Shown here piece by piece: positions 27,782 to 36,874 of a DNA stretch of 64,000 nt. The translations under genes and the position numbers were made by a program. The notes below the pieces were generated by a model that was not told the DNA's origin, ran no database searches, and was given only the letters and a program-made list of their open reading frames with translations. Origin of the DNA: BB31 sp964582525 (GTDB lineage Bacteria > Pseudomonadota > Gammaproteobacteria > Beggiatoales > Beggiatoaceae); assembly GCA_964582525.1 (NCBI GenBank), contig CAZOSP010000004.1, forward strand, positions 1-64,000, read 5' to 3'. Position 1 is the first letter of the stretch. Each line of letters starts with the position of its first letter.

Positions 27782-28656
27782 ATGCAAGGCTTCGATTTTT
27801 CCCGCTTACTTGTAAAAACGCGCTTACACTTATTCATCGGCAGCCTAATGTTGGTGAGCAGCTTGACCCTACAGGCGCGAGAAAGTCTAGTGCTGGGTGT
27901 GCATCCTTACATTACGGCACAGCAAATCGTTGATAAATTCACGCCGTTAGCCACTTATTTGGCGCAGGCATTAGGTCAACCCGTCGAAATTCGCGTTGCT
28001 AAAGATTATGTGGCGCATATTGAAGCGGTTGGTAATGATGCGGTGGATATTGCCTATATGGGACCTTCTTCTTATGTGGAATTGTCTAAAAAACATGCCA
28101 ATCCACCATTGGCACGTTTACAGATCAACGCTAAACCGACTTTTCGCGGTGCTTTGATCATCAATGCAAACAGTCCTTTCAAAACATTAAGCGAGCTTAA
28201 AGGTAAGCGTTTTGCCTTCGGTGCTACACATTCCACCATGAGTCATCTTGTGCCACGTTATATGCTGCATGAAGCGGGTTTGGCTGACGATGTGCAACAA
28301 CGACATGAGTTTCTCGGTAATCATGACAGCGTGGCTTTGGCGGTTTTGATGGGTGAATTTGACGTAGGTGCGGTAAAAGAAGCGGTGTACTACAAATACC
28401 AAAAGCAAGGCTTAAAATTATTACAATGGACACCGGATATTTCTGAGCATTTGTTTGTTGCCAGTCAACACTTATCCGCAGACGAGGTGAAGCTATTCGC
28501 CAAGCCATGTTTAAGCTCAGTGAGCTGCCGCAGGGAGAGATGATTTTGCATTCCATTAAAACAACCATCACCACATTAGTCCCGGTGCAAACCGAAGACT
28601 ATGACAATTTGCGCGAAATTTTGGCTACACTAAAAGCCGCAGGTATTCCCGAATAA
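27782..28656 (+). pseudogene. PhnD-like periplasmic binding protein, frameshifted near its end
   Basis: From ATG 27782 (AGGAG 9 bases upstream) a signal peptide (LFIGSLMLVSSLTLQA) leads into a phosphate/phosphonate-type binding protein: VLGVHPYITAQQIVDKF, DIAYMGPSSYVEL, GKRFAFGATHSTMSH, NHDSVALAVLMGEFDVGAVK. After SADEV (about 28485) the frame turns to nonsense and stops at 28543, but the next frame continues EAIRQAMFKLSELPQGE to IPE and a stop at 28654-28656. So one base is missing near 28486; mutation or sequencing error cannot be told apart. The restored protein has about 290 residues. Its stop overlaps a possible start of the phosphatase gene, suggesting a sensor-effector pair rather than an ABC importer; no permease or ATPase is present. 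Confidence 0.82.
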
Positions 28657-28688
28657 TGCAATATAGACGAATCCTTTGGAGGCTTTTA

Positions 28689-30071
28689 ATGCCCGACTCT
28701 TTTTTGGCGCGTCAACGTCGTTTATTGATGTTGTTTATGATTATTTTGCTCTCTTTCATGGTGCTTGCCGGCACCCTGATTACTGCTCATCAGCGTGATT
28801 TATTGCTTAAGGATGAACATCAACGCGCACAATTAGAACTCGATTTAATTTCGCAATTTATTTCAGAAGCTTTTTTGCGCCGCGATTATGCCGCGGTCAA
28901 CCAATTTTTACGCAACTGGAGCGAGCAGCGCGTGCATATCGTGAATTTAAGCGCGACCCTGAAAAATGGTTTTGAATTAATTAATTATCAACGCAAAACC
29001 CCCGCGCCGCACACCTTTCCGCTGCACACAACGCTGACTTTTTCTAGCGGCAACAGCATTACTTTATCTATCAACAACGACATGCAGGCTATTGAAATCA
29101 TTATCCGCGACTTAAATCGACAGCTTGTGCTGATGTTCACCGCTGTCGTTGTGGTTTTAGGGGCGGTTCTGTGGTGGGTATTAACCTACATCGCCTTAAA
29201 TCCCATGAGCGCCGAAATCCGCCAGCGCACCGGCGAACTCACTGAAGCCATAGAAGAAAACCTGCGCATGGGTGCGGAACTGCAAGTCAGCCGTCGATTG
29301 CAAAGAATGGTTTTGCCCACCGAAGAAGAACTTATTAAAATCAAAGATTTAGATATTTCCTGCTTCATGGAGCCGGCAGAAGAAGTGGGCGGTGATTATT
29401 ATGATGTGCTGGAGTGTGACGGGCATGTCAAAATTGGCATTGGCGACGTGACTGGACACGGTTTAGAAAGCGGTGTGCTGATGCTCATGGTGCAAATGGC
29501 GGTGCGTACCCTGTTAGCCAACAAGGTCAGAGACCCAAAAACTTTCATGCAGGTACTCAATGACGTGGTTTTTGACAATGTTCAGCGCATGAAAAGCGAC
29601 AAAAATCTCACCCTTTCTTTGCTCGACTATTATGCCGGGCGCGTGGCTTTTACCGGGCAGCACGAAGAAATTCTTGTGGTACGCGCCGATGGCACAACCG
29701 AGCGCATTGACACCATAGATTTAGGGTTCATGGTCGGTTTAGAAAAAGACATTAGCCAATTTGTCGCGCAAGCAGAATTGGTACTGGAAGCAGGAGACGG
29801 CATCGTGCTGTACACCGATGGCTTAACCGAAGCACGCAATACAAAAAAACAGGGCTACAGCGTAGAACGCCTATGTGAAATCGTCAGCAGCCATTGGCAC
29901 TTATCAGCAAAATCTATACAGCAAGCTGTTATCAGCGATTTACATCAATTTATCGGTGCGCAAAAACTGCTTGATGATGTCACTCTGCTCATATTAAAAC
30001 AAAAAGAATCACCCGCAGCCTCAGTTTTTTTCACTAAAAATCAAGTCAACCCATCGGTTGTGCTGCATTAA
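28689..30071 (+). CDS. Membrane PP2C/SpoIIE-type serine phosphatase (RsbU-like)
   Basis: 460 residues from ATG 28689, preceded by TTGGAGG at 6 bases; ATG 28656 is possible but poorer. Two transmembrane helices (about 12-32 and 145-165) flank a small periplasmic domain, then a short coiled coil and a SpoIIE phosphatase domain with metal-binding aspartates in EEVGGDYYDVLE, GIGDVTGHGLESG, LYTDGLTEAR and DDVTLLIL. Such proteins dephosphorylate anti-sigma-factor antagonists (STAS) in partner-switching. It follows the PhnD-like protein directly, so ligand sensing in the periplasm could control phosphatase activity (inference). No STAS or RsbW partner is seen nearby. Confidence 0.88.
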   Translation: MPDSFLARQRRLLMLFMIILLSFMVLAGTLITAHQRDLLLKDEHQRAQLELDLISQFISEAFLRRDYAAVNQFLRNWSEQRVHIVNLSATLKNGFELINYQRKTPAPHTFPLHTTLTFSSGNSITLSINNDMQAIEIIIRDLNRQLVLMFTAVVVVLGAVLWWVLTYIALNPMSAEIRQRTGELTEAIEENLRMGAELQVSRRLQRMVLPTEEELIKIKDLDISCFMEPAEEVGGDYYDVLECDGHVKIGIGDVTGHGLESGVLMLMVQMAVRTLLANKVRDPKTFMQVLNDVVFDNVQRMKSDKNLTLSLLDYYAGRVAFTGQHEEILVVRADGTTERIDTIDLGFMVGLEKDISQFVAQAELVLEAGDGIVLYTDGLTEARNTKKQGYSVERLCEIVSSHWHLSAKSIQQAVISDLHQFIGAQKLLDDVTLLILKQKESPAASVFFTKNQVNPSVVLH

Positions 30072-30113
30072 ATCCGGATGTTACGCAAAAGCTTCTTTTG
30101 CATGGGGTTTTGA

Positions 30114-30265
30114 AGCATTCGCGTTTGCGCCGCAAAAAGATGTGGCGCGAACCCTACAAGTCTGCCTGAAACCTGCACTCAGGGACATTTTTAAGTACTT
30201 AAAATACAAGCAGTTAGATGAAAATTGATAAAGCAAAAAATGCAGTTTCTGGCAGCTATGAATAT
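30114..30265. repeat. Right half of family A plus conserved tail
   Basis: gcattcgcgtttgcgccgc ... gcgaaccctac (30114-30157) matches the right half of the family A element. It is followed by a tail, ctgcctgaaacctgcactc ... atttttaagtacttaaaatac ... ctggcagctatgaatat, also present after the copy at 49915 and shortly after the one at 36604. An in-frame upstream extension of the next gene is made of this repeat and should not be read as protein. Confidence 0.75.
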
Positions 30266-30280
30266 CAATCTATAGCATTT

Positions 30281-30799
30281 ATGAATGATCAATCCCATTG
30301 CTGGCAGCACTATCAAATAGGCTTGCTGGGCATATTCTGCCTATTCATCGCCGCCTGTGCGCAACTCCCCGCGTCTCCCGAAACAGCAACAGCGCAAAAT
30401 GTCCCCGGACTACAAACCGAGCGCGGCTTAATTATTACCATGGAGGCGATTTTTTTCGATTTCGACAGTGCCGAACTGAACGCCGCGGCACGCAAAAAAA
30501 TCGCCAGCCTCGCCCAGCTTCTTAAGCAAGAAAATAACAATTACATTATCGGCATTGATGGCTACACCGACATCATCGGGCAGGAAGATTACAACTTGAA
30601 CCTGTCTAAACTACGCGCCGACAGCGTTAAAGCCGCATTTATCGCTGCCGGAATCACGCCCGAACGATTAGACAGCAAAGGCTTTGGGCAATCCGATCCG
30701 ATTGCCGACAACAGCACCCTAAGCGGACGACAACAAAATCGGCGGGTAGAAATCCTCATATTGCAACCCTCAGAAATTCAACGCAAGGACGATTTTTGA
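30281..30799 (+). CDS. OmpA-family (Pal-like) lipoprotein
   Basis: 172 residues from ATG 30281. Signal peptide of a lipoprotein with the lipobox FIAAC at about residues 21-25, then a short linker and an OmpA C-terminal peptidoglycan-binding domain: FFDFDSAELNAAARKKI, IDGYTDIIGQEDYNLNLSKLR with the invariant aspartate, and GFGQSDPIADNSTLSGRQQN. It would be anchored in the outer membrane and bind peptidoglycan. The context differs from tol-pal: the stop overlaps the rsmJ start by 3 bases. A longer frame from 30218 exists only because the repeat upstream is open. Confidence 0.88.
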   Translation: MNDQSHCWQHYQIGLLGIFCLFIAACAQLPASPETATAQNVPGLQTERGLIITMEAIFFDFDSAELNAAARKKIASLAQLLKQENNNYIIGIDGYTDIIGQEDYNLNLSKLRADSVKAAFIAAGITPERLDSKGFGQSDPIADNSTLSGRQQNRRVEILILQPSEIQRKDDF

Positions 30800-31590
30800 C
30801 GCGCAGCCACTTATGCGTGTGCGCAGCGCGAGCCACTGATGCCGAACACGCACAACACCTCAGCCAGCAATTAAAATATCCCTATTGTGACAATTGCGCT
30901 GCCGCCGCACAACAGAGCGACTGGTTACTGCATTTTTCCGCGCAAGGCTTAAGTTTGCAAGAAAATCACAGCAACACTCAGCTTCGCGTCGATTTTATCA
31001 GCGGCAAATCAGCCCATCGGCGGCGTTACGGCGGCGGACGCGGACAACCCCTAGCCCGCGCCGTAGGCTTAAAAGCCGCACACACGCCGAGCCTGATTGA
31101 TGCCACCGCCGGCTTAGGGCGCGATGCCTTTGTGCTTGCCAGTCTCGGCTGTACGGTGCAACTTATTGAACGCTCACCGATTATCGCCGCTCTACTGGCT
31201 GACGGCTTGCGGCGTGCGCAAGCCGACCCTGAGATCGGCGATTGGGTTGCGCAGCGTTTAGCCTTACATCAGGGCGACGCATTCGCCTATTTGCAACAAC
31301 GCACACTTGCCCAATTTCCCGAAGTGATTTACCTTGATCCCATGTACCCGGCACGCAAAAAAACCGCGCTGGTAAAAAAAGACATGCGCTTGCTTCAGCA
31401 GCTTCTCGGACAAGATGAAGACAGCCCAGATGAAGACAGCCCAGCCCTGTTGGAGATGGCTTTACAGCGAGCGCGGCGGCGGGTAGTGGTGAAACGTCCC
31501 AAAGCTGCGCCGCCACTGAGTACGCACCCCCCGGATGTGAGTATTTCCAGCAAAAACACCCGTTTTGATATTTATTTGATGCACTTGTAG
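30796..31590 (+). CDS. rsmJ: 16S rRNA (guanine1516-N2)-methyltransferase RsmJ
   Basis: 264 residues, starting at TTG 30796, which overlaps the preceding TGA. RsmJ signature: VDFISGKSAHRRRYGGGRGQ near 66-85, SAM motif IDATAGLGRDAFVLASLG near 101-118, and catalytic-region YLDPMYPARKK near 178-188, with VVVKRPKAAP late. It methylates G1516 of 16S rRNA. An internal tandem 15-base repeat (31414-31443) codes DEDSPDEDSP in a loop after the DPMYP motif, a local expansion. The unusual start is supported only by overlap with the previous stop. Confidence 0.88.
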   Translation: MTRSHLCVCAARATDAEHAQHLSQQLKYPYCDNCAAAAQQSDWLLHFSAQGLSLQENHSNTQLRVDFISGKSAHRRRYGGGRGQPLARAVGLKAAHTPSLIDATAGLGRDAFVLASLGCTVQLIERSPIIAALLADGLRRAQADPEIGDWVAQRLALHQGDAFAYLQQRTLAQFPEVIYLDPMYPARKKTALVKKDMRLLQQLLGQDEDSPDEDSPALLEMALQRARRRVVVKRPKAAPPLSTHPPDVSISSKNTRFDIYLMHL

Positions 31591-31766
31591 CAGCTATTGC
31601 GTATTTAGGTGAGAGGGATAGGTGATAGTCTCTGTGGTTTAAACGGCTCTCTAGGAATTTGTGTTGCAATCTTGGGTGCAAAGCGAGTGCTAAAGCGGAT
31701 AAATTTTTGGCAGCACTCCGGACGGAAGTGCTGTCTCATTGATTAAACTCTATTCACTCCAACACA

Positions 31767-31791
31767 GCTCTTCCTGAAGAGTCTTATTTTT
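31767..31791 (+). terminator. Intrinsic terminator after rsmJ
   Basis: gctcttc-ct-gaagagt stem followed by cttattttt. It lies between rsmJ and the convergent prs gene. The remaining 245-base gap shows nothing else of note. Confidence 0.6.
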
Positions 31792-31836
31792 GCGAGCTGC
31801 CTTGCCACAGGTGCGTAAAACCTGTCTGCTTTTCAT

Positions 31837-32775
31837 TCAATCCATGAATAAAGAACTGACAGATTCTTCTTCACTGATGCGTCGTATGGTTTCTGCTAAC
31901 ATTTCTGCAATACTGAGTTGACGTATTTTAGGGCAGCTTTGCGCTGCTGGACTTAATGGAATGGTGTCTGTGACAACCAGCTCATCAAGCTGTGAATTGT
32001 TAATATTATCAATAGCTTTGCCGGATAACACCGGGTGCGTACAATAAGCCATCACTTGTGCTGCGCCATGTTCTTTTAAGGCTTGCGCGGCGTGGCATAG
32101 AGTGCCAGCGGTATCCACAAGATCGTCAATCAGCACGCAGGTTCTATCGCGCACGTCACCAATAATGTGCATCACTCTCGCTTCGTTAGGGCGCGGACGG
32201 CGTTTGTCAATAATTGCCAAGTCTGCGTCATCAAGCTGTTTTGCTAAAGCGCGGGCGCGCACTACACCGCCGACATCGGGCGACACGACCATCAAATTAG
32301 GGTGTTTTTTCTTCCAAACATCGCCCAGCAATACCGGGGATGCGTAGATATTATCGACCGGCAAATCAAAAAAACCTTGAATTTGATCAGCATGTAAATC
32401 CATCGTCAAGACGCGATCAGTGCCAACACTGGTAATCATATTGGCGACCACTTTGGCGGTAATCGGGACACGCGCAGAACGCGGGCGGCGATCTTGGCGC
32501 GAATAACCAAAATAAGGAATCACGGTGGTGACACGCGCAGCCGAAGCGCGGCGCACTGCGTCAACCAAAACCAAGATTTCCATCAGGTGATCATTGGCGG
32601 GGGAACAGGTGGGTTGGATGATGAAAACGTCTTTACCACGCACGTTTTCCATGATTTCCACAAAAATTTCGCCGTCGCTAAAGCGACCTACAGTGGCACG
32701 TCCTAGCGGCATGTTCAAATGCGTCGCTACTGACTGGGCAAGCATTGGATTGGCACTACCTGTAAAAACAATCAT
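31837..32775 (-). CDS. prs: Ribose-phosphate pyrophosphokinase
   Basis: 312 residues from ATG 32775, the position matching other Prs proteins (MIVFTGSANPMLAQSVATHL); a frame extension to TTG 32829 is possible. Motifs: GRFSDGEIFVEIMENVRGKD near 30-49, YFGYSRQDRRPRSARVPITA near 94-113, and PRPP-binding CVLIDDLVDTAGTLCHAAQA near 213-232. Makes PRPP from ribose 5-phosphate and ATP for nucleotides, His and Trp. Order ispE - tRNA-Gln - prs on one strand is the classical gammaproteobacterial arrangement. Confidence 0.96.
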   Translation of the reverse strand: MIVFTGSANPMLAQSVATHLNMPLGRATVGRFSDGEIFVEIMENVRGKDVFIIQPTCSPANDHLMEILVLVDAVRRASAARVTTVIPYFGYSRQDRRPRSARVPITAKVVANMITSVGTDRVLTMDLHADQIQGFFDLPVDNIYASPVLLGDVWKKKHPNLMVVSPDVGGVVRARALAKQLDDADLAIIDKRRPRPNEARVMHIIGDVRDRTCVLIDDLVDTAGTLCHAAQALKEHGAAQVMAYCTHPVLSGKAIDNINNSQLDELVVTDTIPLSPAAQSCPKIRQLSIAEMLAETIRRISEEESVSSLFMD

Positions 32776-32895
32776 TCTGTGGTTGATGTGTTTGCCGGAA
32801 TTCCGGTGTACGCTAATTGGTTTGAGCAAGGTCGTCTCTACTTAATCGTTAAGGCTTCGGTTAGTAGTCGTTTATGCAGATGTGACTGGAAGAAA

Positions 32896-32970
32896 TGGCT
32901 GGGGTGGTAGGATTTGAACCTACGGTACACGGGATCAAAACCCGCTGCCTTACCGCTTGGCTACACCCCA
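32896..32970 (-). tRNA. tRNA-Gln (anticodon TTG)
   Basis: 75 bases on the minus strand: acceptor TGGGGTG pairs with CACCCCA, discriminator G, encoded CCA at the 3' end; D arm agccaagcggtaaggc; anticodon stem-loop gcgggttTTGatcccgt; T arm with GGTTCGAATCC. All stems pair. It sits between ispE and prs as in other gammaproteobacteria. Confidence 0.97.
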
Positions 32971-33006
32971 AGGTGTCCTCTGTTTACGAGCGTAAGTGAG
33001 GGAGAG

Positions 33007-33035
33007 ATTATAACAGCTTTTGTAAAACAGGTGAA
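33007..33035 (-). promoter_or_regulatory. Sigma-70 promoter for tRNA-Gln (and prs)
   Basis: Minus strand: TTCACC, 17 bases, then a perfect TATAAT. Transcription would start about 30 bases before the tRNA. It overlaps the end of ispE, so the tRNA need not depend on ispE transcription. Confidence 0.55.
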
Positions 33036-33859
33036 ATATTTAAGCCTTGAACCAAGTAACTTTGCCATTTTTTAGGCATCTGTTGCAAGGCGGCTTGAGC
33101 TGCTGCTGCTTGTTGAAAAACGCCAAACACGCAAGCTCCAGTACCCGTTAGACGCGCTCTACTAAACTTTTTTAGGTTGACTAGTGCGTCTTTAACTTCT
33201 TGATAAGCTTGACAAACAACGGCTTCGCAATCATTTTGCGTGGTCTCTAACAAGCTATCCAGTTCAACAAAGCGCGGCATTATTATAGCTTTTGTATCTC
33301 TTGTCAAGTCTTGATGTTGAAAAATAATGCGGGTAGAAATTTCGCAGTTGGGACGCAGGATTAAGTAGTAAGGTGTTGCTAATTGTTCTATGGGGAAAAA
33401 TTGCTCGCCGACACCGGTTGCCCAAGTCGCTTTGCCATGCAGAAATACAGGGACATCGGCGCCCAGTTGTAAACCTAATTGGGCTAATTGCGCGGGCGAG
33501 TAATGCAATTGCCACATCTGATTGAGTGCCAGCAGCGTTGTCGCCGCATCAGAGCTGCCGCCACCCAAACCGCCGCCGCTCGGAATACGTTTTTCTAGCC
33601 AAATATCAACACCTTGCTGACAGGCGGCGGCGTTTTGCAGTAATTTCGCCGCTCGCACGATTAAATTATCCGAGGCTGCTACGCCCGGTAATGCGGTGTG
33701 CAGCACAATGTCTTTATCGGGGCGCGTTTCAAAGATTAAATCATCTTGTAAATCAATAAATTGAAACAAGGTTTGCAGGTCATGATAGCCATCTGCACGA
33801 CGACCGGTAATGTGTAAAAACAAATTGAGTTTAGCGGGTGCAGACCAGATTTCACACAT
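33008..33859 (-). CDS. ispE: 4-diphosphocytidyl-2-C-methyl-D-erythritol kinase
   Basis: 283 residues of the GHMP kinase family: SAPAKLNLFLHITGRRADGY near 6-25, the ATP-binding glycine loop IPSGGGLGGGSSDAATTLL near 91-109, and a late RLTGTGACVFGVF. Fourth step of the non-mevalonate isoprenoid pathway. AAGGAATTTTGAC precedes the ATG. lolB, frequently upstream of ispE in gammaproteobacteria, is missing; the 258-base gap to the next gene shows no gene. Confidence 0.95.
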   Translation of the reverse strand: MCEIWSAPAKLNLFLHITGRRADGYHDLQTLFQFIDLQDDLIFETRPDKDIVLHTALPGVAASDNLIVRAAKLLQNAAACQQGVDIWLEKRIPSGGGLGGGSSDAATTLLALNQMWQLHYSPAQLAQLGLQLGADVPVFLHGKATWATGVGEQFFPIEQLATPYYLILRPNCEISTRIIFQHQDLTRDTKAIIMPRFVELDSLLETTQNDCEAVVCQAYQEVKDALVNLKKFSRARLTGTGACVFGVFQQAAAAQAALQQMPKKWQSYLVQGLNISPVLQKLL

Positions 33860-34117
33860 GTCAAAATTCCTTTTTTAACACAGATAGTTAGATTCCCTTT
33901 ATAGCCCACCAGACAATCTTAACAAAAAATCCCCTTGTGGCAGATCGGAAAAGCTCATGGCTAACAGCATATCAGCAGTTGAAGTTACCTTTTTCAAAGT
34001 TTTCAGAATAATAGGCATTTCATAAACCTTTCATATTCTTTTTATATCCTTGTCCGTTGCTTGCGTGTGCAAGCAACCCCGCATACCGCCAATGTCGGCT
34101 TAACTCTGGATAAGAAT

Positions 34118-35431
34118 ATGCTTGATACAATCGCCTCTTTAACGCTCAAAATTCCTGCCATTACGCCCCAGACTACGGTCAACGATGTGGCGCAACTGTT
34201 TTTAAGTGAGGAAACGAAGCATCTGCTGTCGCTGCCCATTATAGATGATGGCAAACCGATTGGACTCATCAGCCGTTATGATTTGAATAAGGTGTATCTG
34301 AAAATGTACGGGCGTGAATTGTATGGCAGGCAGTCAATTACCAAGCTTATGACTAAGGCGGTTGTGGTGGAGAAACAACAACCGATTGAAGCCGCCAGCC
34401 AATACATTACGCGCCATATCCGTTTTCCGATTATGGAAGATTTTGTGGTCACGGAAAATGAACAGTATATCGGCGTAGGCATTGTGCTGGACTTATTGAA
34501 GGCGATGGAAAAGCGCGTTTTGCAGCGTACTAAAGAGTTATCAAGAGCCTATCAAAGCCTGAAAGAATCTCAAGCACAGCTGGTACAGTCAGAAAAAATG
34601 GCATCACTAGGACAGATGGTGGCAGGTGTGGCGCACGAAATTAATACGCCGCTGGGCTATGTGCGCAACAATATAGAAGTCACTCACGGTTTGTTTGATC
34701 AAACAAAGGCGTTGATTGAAAACTATGACAAGTTGGTTGAGTTGCTTACCGCCGAAGACATGGACGAGGAAACGCTCGGTGAGCAGTTAGAATTAGTCAG
34801 CGAAATGAGCGAGCCATTTCGTGAGGACGATTTGCTGGAATCTATGCAGGAACTTTTTAATGATTCCTTATATGGCGTTGATCAAATCGCAGAATTGGTG
34901 CTGAACTTAAAAGATTTTAGTCGTCTAGATCAAGCCTTAACTGACAATGTAAACTTAAATCAATGTGTTGATAGTGCTTTGAATATTGGTAAAAATATTC
35001 TTAAGTATAAGGTTACTGTTAAAAAGCAGTATAGCGAATTGCCGCCCTTAAAATGCGCCCCGTCGCAACTCAATCAGGTGTTTTTGAATTTATTGACTAA
35101 TGCGGCGCAGGCGATCAAAGACAAGGGTTTTATTTGGATCAAAACTTGGACAGAAAATAACTGGGCGCATGTGTCTATCCAAGATAACGGTAAGGGCATT
35201 CCGCCCGATGTATTGAAAAAAGTCTTTGATCCTTTTTTTACCACCAAGCCGGTGGGTGAAGGCACGGGGCTGGGTTTGTCAATAAGCTATAAAATTATTG
35301 AGCAGCATCACGGGCAAATTAAAGTCGCTTCGGAAGTGGGTAAAGGCACAAAATTCTTAATCAGCCTGCCCTTAAACCCTGACAGCGCACTACCCAATAC
35401 AGCCGATGTGCAACAACAGGTTGACGAGTAA
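34118..35431 (+). CDS. CBS-domain histidine kinase
   Basis: 437 residues from ATG 34118 (GGAT upstream; the frame extension to 34061 is unsupported). Two CBS-like motifs occupy residues 5-130 (LPIIDDGKPIGLISRYDL), a coiled coil about 140-170, then a HisKA domain MASLGQMVAGVAHEINTPLG with acceptor His near 192, and an HATPase with LLTNAAQAIKD and GTGLGLSISYKIIEQH. There is an unusual acidic insertion (about 225-275) between HisKA and HATPase. CBS pairs bind adenosine nucleotides, so the kinase may read energy charge. The dual-receiver protein at 35597 is the likely partner; a palindrome at 35452 separates them. Confidence 0.88.
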   Translation: MLDTIASLTLKIPAITPQTTVNDVAQLFLSEETKHLLSLPIIDDGKPIGLISRYDLNKVYLKMYGRELYGRQSITKLMTKAVVVEKQQPIEAASQYITRHIRFPIMEDFVVTENEQYIGVGIVLDLLKAMEKRVLQRTKELSRAYQSLKESQAQLVQSEKMASLGQMVAGVAHEINTPLGYVRNNIEVTHGLFDQTKALIENYDKLVELLTAEDMDEETLGEQLELVSEMSEPFREDDLLESMQELFNDSLYGVDQIAELVLNLKDFSRLDQALTDNVNLNQCVDSALNIGKNILKYKVTVKKQYSELPPLKCAPSQLNQVFLNLLTNAAQAIKDKGFIWIKTWTENNWAHVSIQDNGKGIPPDVLKKVFDPFFTTKPVGEGTGLGLSISYKIIEQHHGQIKVASEVGKGTKFLISLPLNPDSALPNTADVQQQVDE

Positions 35432-35451
35432 CCGTTCAGCTACACCCGCTC

Positions 35452-35482
35452 AACCTTGCAGGTTCTGAAAACCTGTAAAGTT
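35452..35482. repeat. Imperfect palindrome between kinase and regulator
   Basis: aaccttgcaggttctgaaaacctgtaaagttttt: an imperfect hairpin ending in a T tract. Similar in plan to family B, and possibly an attenuator between the two genes. Confidence 0.5.
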
Positions 35483-35596
35483 TTTAATGGGGGAACGCTT
35501 GCGACCGCGAAGCTGTGACTGCATCGCTGGCTTAATCAGTTTATTTCTAATAAAATAATGGCTTAATGGATGCGCAATAAAACCAGTGGAGTATTT

Positions 35597-36604
35597 ATGA
35601 GTGATAAACCGACGATTTTGTTTGTCGATGACGAAGAACGCATTTTACGTTCGTTGAAAATGCTGTTCATGGGCAAATTTAAGGTCAAAACGACCACCGA
35701 TGGGCATGAGGCAATCGACATCTTAAAAAACGAAACTGTCCATGTACTGGTCAGCGATCAACGTATGCCCAACATGACCGGCGTTGAGGTGTTGCGCGAA
35801 GCGCGCAATACCTCGCCCAACACCATGCGTTTATTATTAACCGGCTATTCAGATTTAGCCGCGATTGTCGGCTCAGTGAATGATGGCGAGATTTTTCGTT
35901 ACGTCAATAAGCCTTGGAAAAGCGAAGAAATCAAAAGCATTATTGAGCAAGCGGCGCAAATTGCCATACAACTTGACAGCAACGCCCAGCAAGAAAAAGC
36001 CAAAGCACTGGCTCAAGCCGCTACAGCCGCCACCGCTAAAATCAGCAGCGCGGAAAGCAGCGAAAATACAAGCGAAAATACAGATGCGCTGAGAATTTTG
36101 GTATTAGATGACGAGCCTACTACTTACGAAATTATTTTAGAGCTGATCAAAGACCCTAAACGCCTGCATTGGAGCAAAGATACCGAAGATGCTTTTGCGC
36201 ATTTAAGTCAAGAAAACGTCTCTATTGTGGTCTCTGAGGTGCGCATCAAAGATGAAGATATTAGCGCGCCTTTGAAGAGTCTCAAGCGTTACAACCCCAA
36301 CATATTGACCCTAGTGCTAACCTCTTTTCAAGACACCAAGTCTTTGATTGAACTCATTAACTATGGTCAAGTCTATCGTTTTTTACCAAAACCCATCCAC
36401 AAAGGTTTGCTGGAAAAAAGCCTGCGTGCGGCGATGCAGCATTACCGTGCTATGGAAGCCCGCCCAGAATTGCTCATGCGCCATGCGGTTGAAAAACCGA
36501 AAGAAGAAGAGGAAATGGCAAGTAGCAGCATCTCTAATAAGGTGATGGGATACCTGAAAAAAATCCGCGCCCGTCGGCAGACGCAAGCGGGTGCATTGCA
36601 TTAG
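35597..36604 (+). CDS. Two-receiver response regulator
   Basis: 335 residues from ATG 35597 (GGAG 6 bases upstream). First receiver (about 1-125): ILFVDDEERILRSLK, acceptor in LVSDQRMPNMTGVEVL, and a lysine in YVNKPWKSEEI. This is the type found in RpfG-like regulators. An alanine-rich linker (about 130-165) leads to a second receiver (about 170-295) with ILVLDDEPTTYEIIL, but the acceptor position reads VVSEVRIKDE (Glu in place of Asp), while FLPKPIHKGLL keeps the lysine. There is no output domain. It probably relays or titrates phosphate from the CBS kinase. Confidence 0.85.
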   Translation: MSDKPTILFVDDEERILRSLKMLFMGKFKVKTTTDGHEAIDILKNETVHVLVSDQRMPNMTGVEVLREARNTSPNTMRLLLTGYSDLAAIVGSVNDGEIFRYVNKPWKSEEIKSIIEQAAQIAIQLDSNAQQEKAKALAQAATAATAKISSAESSENTSENTDALRILVLDDEPTTYEIILELIKDPKRLHWSKDTEDAFAHLSQENVSIVVSEVRIKDEDISAPLKSLKRYNPNILTLVLTSFQDTKSLIELINYGQVYRFLPKPIHKGLLEKSLRAAMQHYRAMEARPELLMRHAVEKPKEEEEMASSSISNKVMGYLKKIRARRQTQAGALH

Positions 36605-36815
36605 CATTCGCGTTCGCGCCGCAAAAAGACGTGGCGCAAACCCTACTGGACTGCCTGAAACCTGAAGCTCGGGATATTTTTAAGTCACCGTTTAGTCCCC
36701 CGCACAAAACCTGACAGGTCTTTGAGACCTGTCAGGTTTTTACTGAGAGGGGTGTGAATGCTGACTTTCTGGCAGCTATGGGGGTAAACTGTCCACTGCT
36801 TTTGGACGAATATGG
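36604..36815. repeat. Composite repeat region before msbA
   Basis: Contains the right half of family A (36604-36647), a short piece of its tail (36651-36684), a perfect palindrome aaacctgacaggtcttt / gagacctgtcaggttt (36706-36741), and a 32-base block gtaaactgtccactgcttt...atatgg (36784-36815) found again at 49288-49320. It fills most of the 270-base gap between the regulator and msbA, and begins at the last codons of the regulator. Confidence 0.75.
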
Positions 36816-36874
36816 AGAAAGTCATTTCGATGAGTTATTTTTTCAAACTCGATAGTTTGCTATAAAATCTCTGC

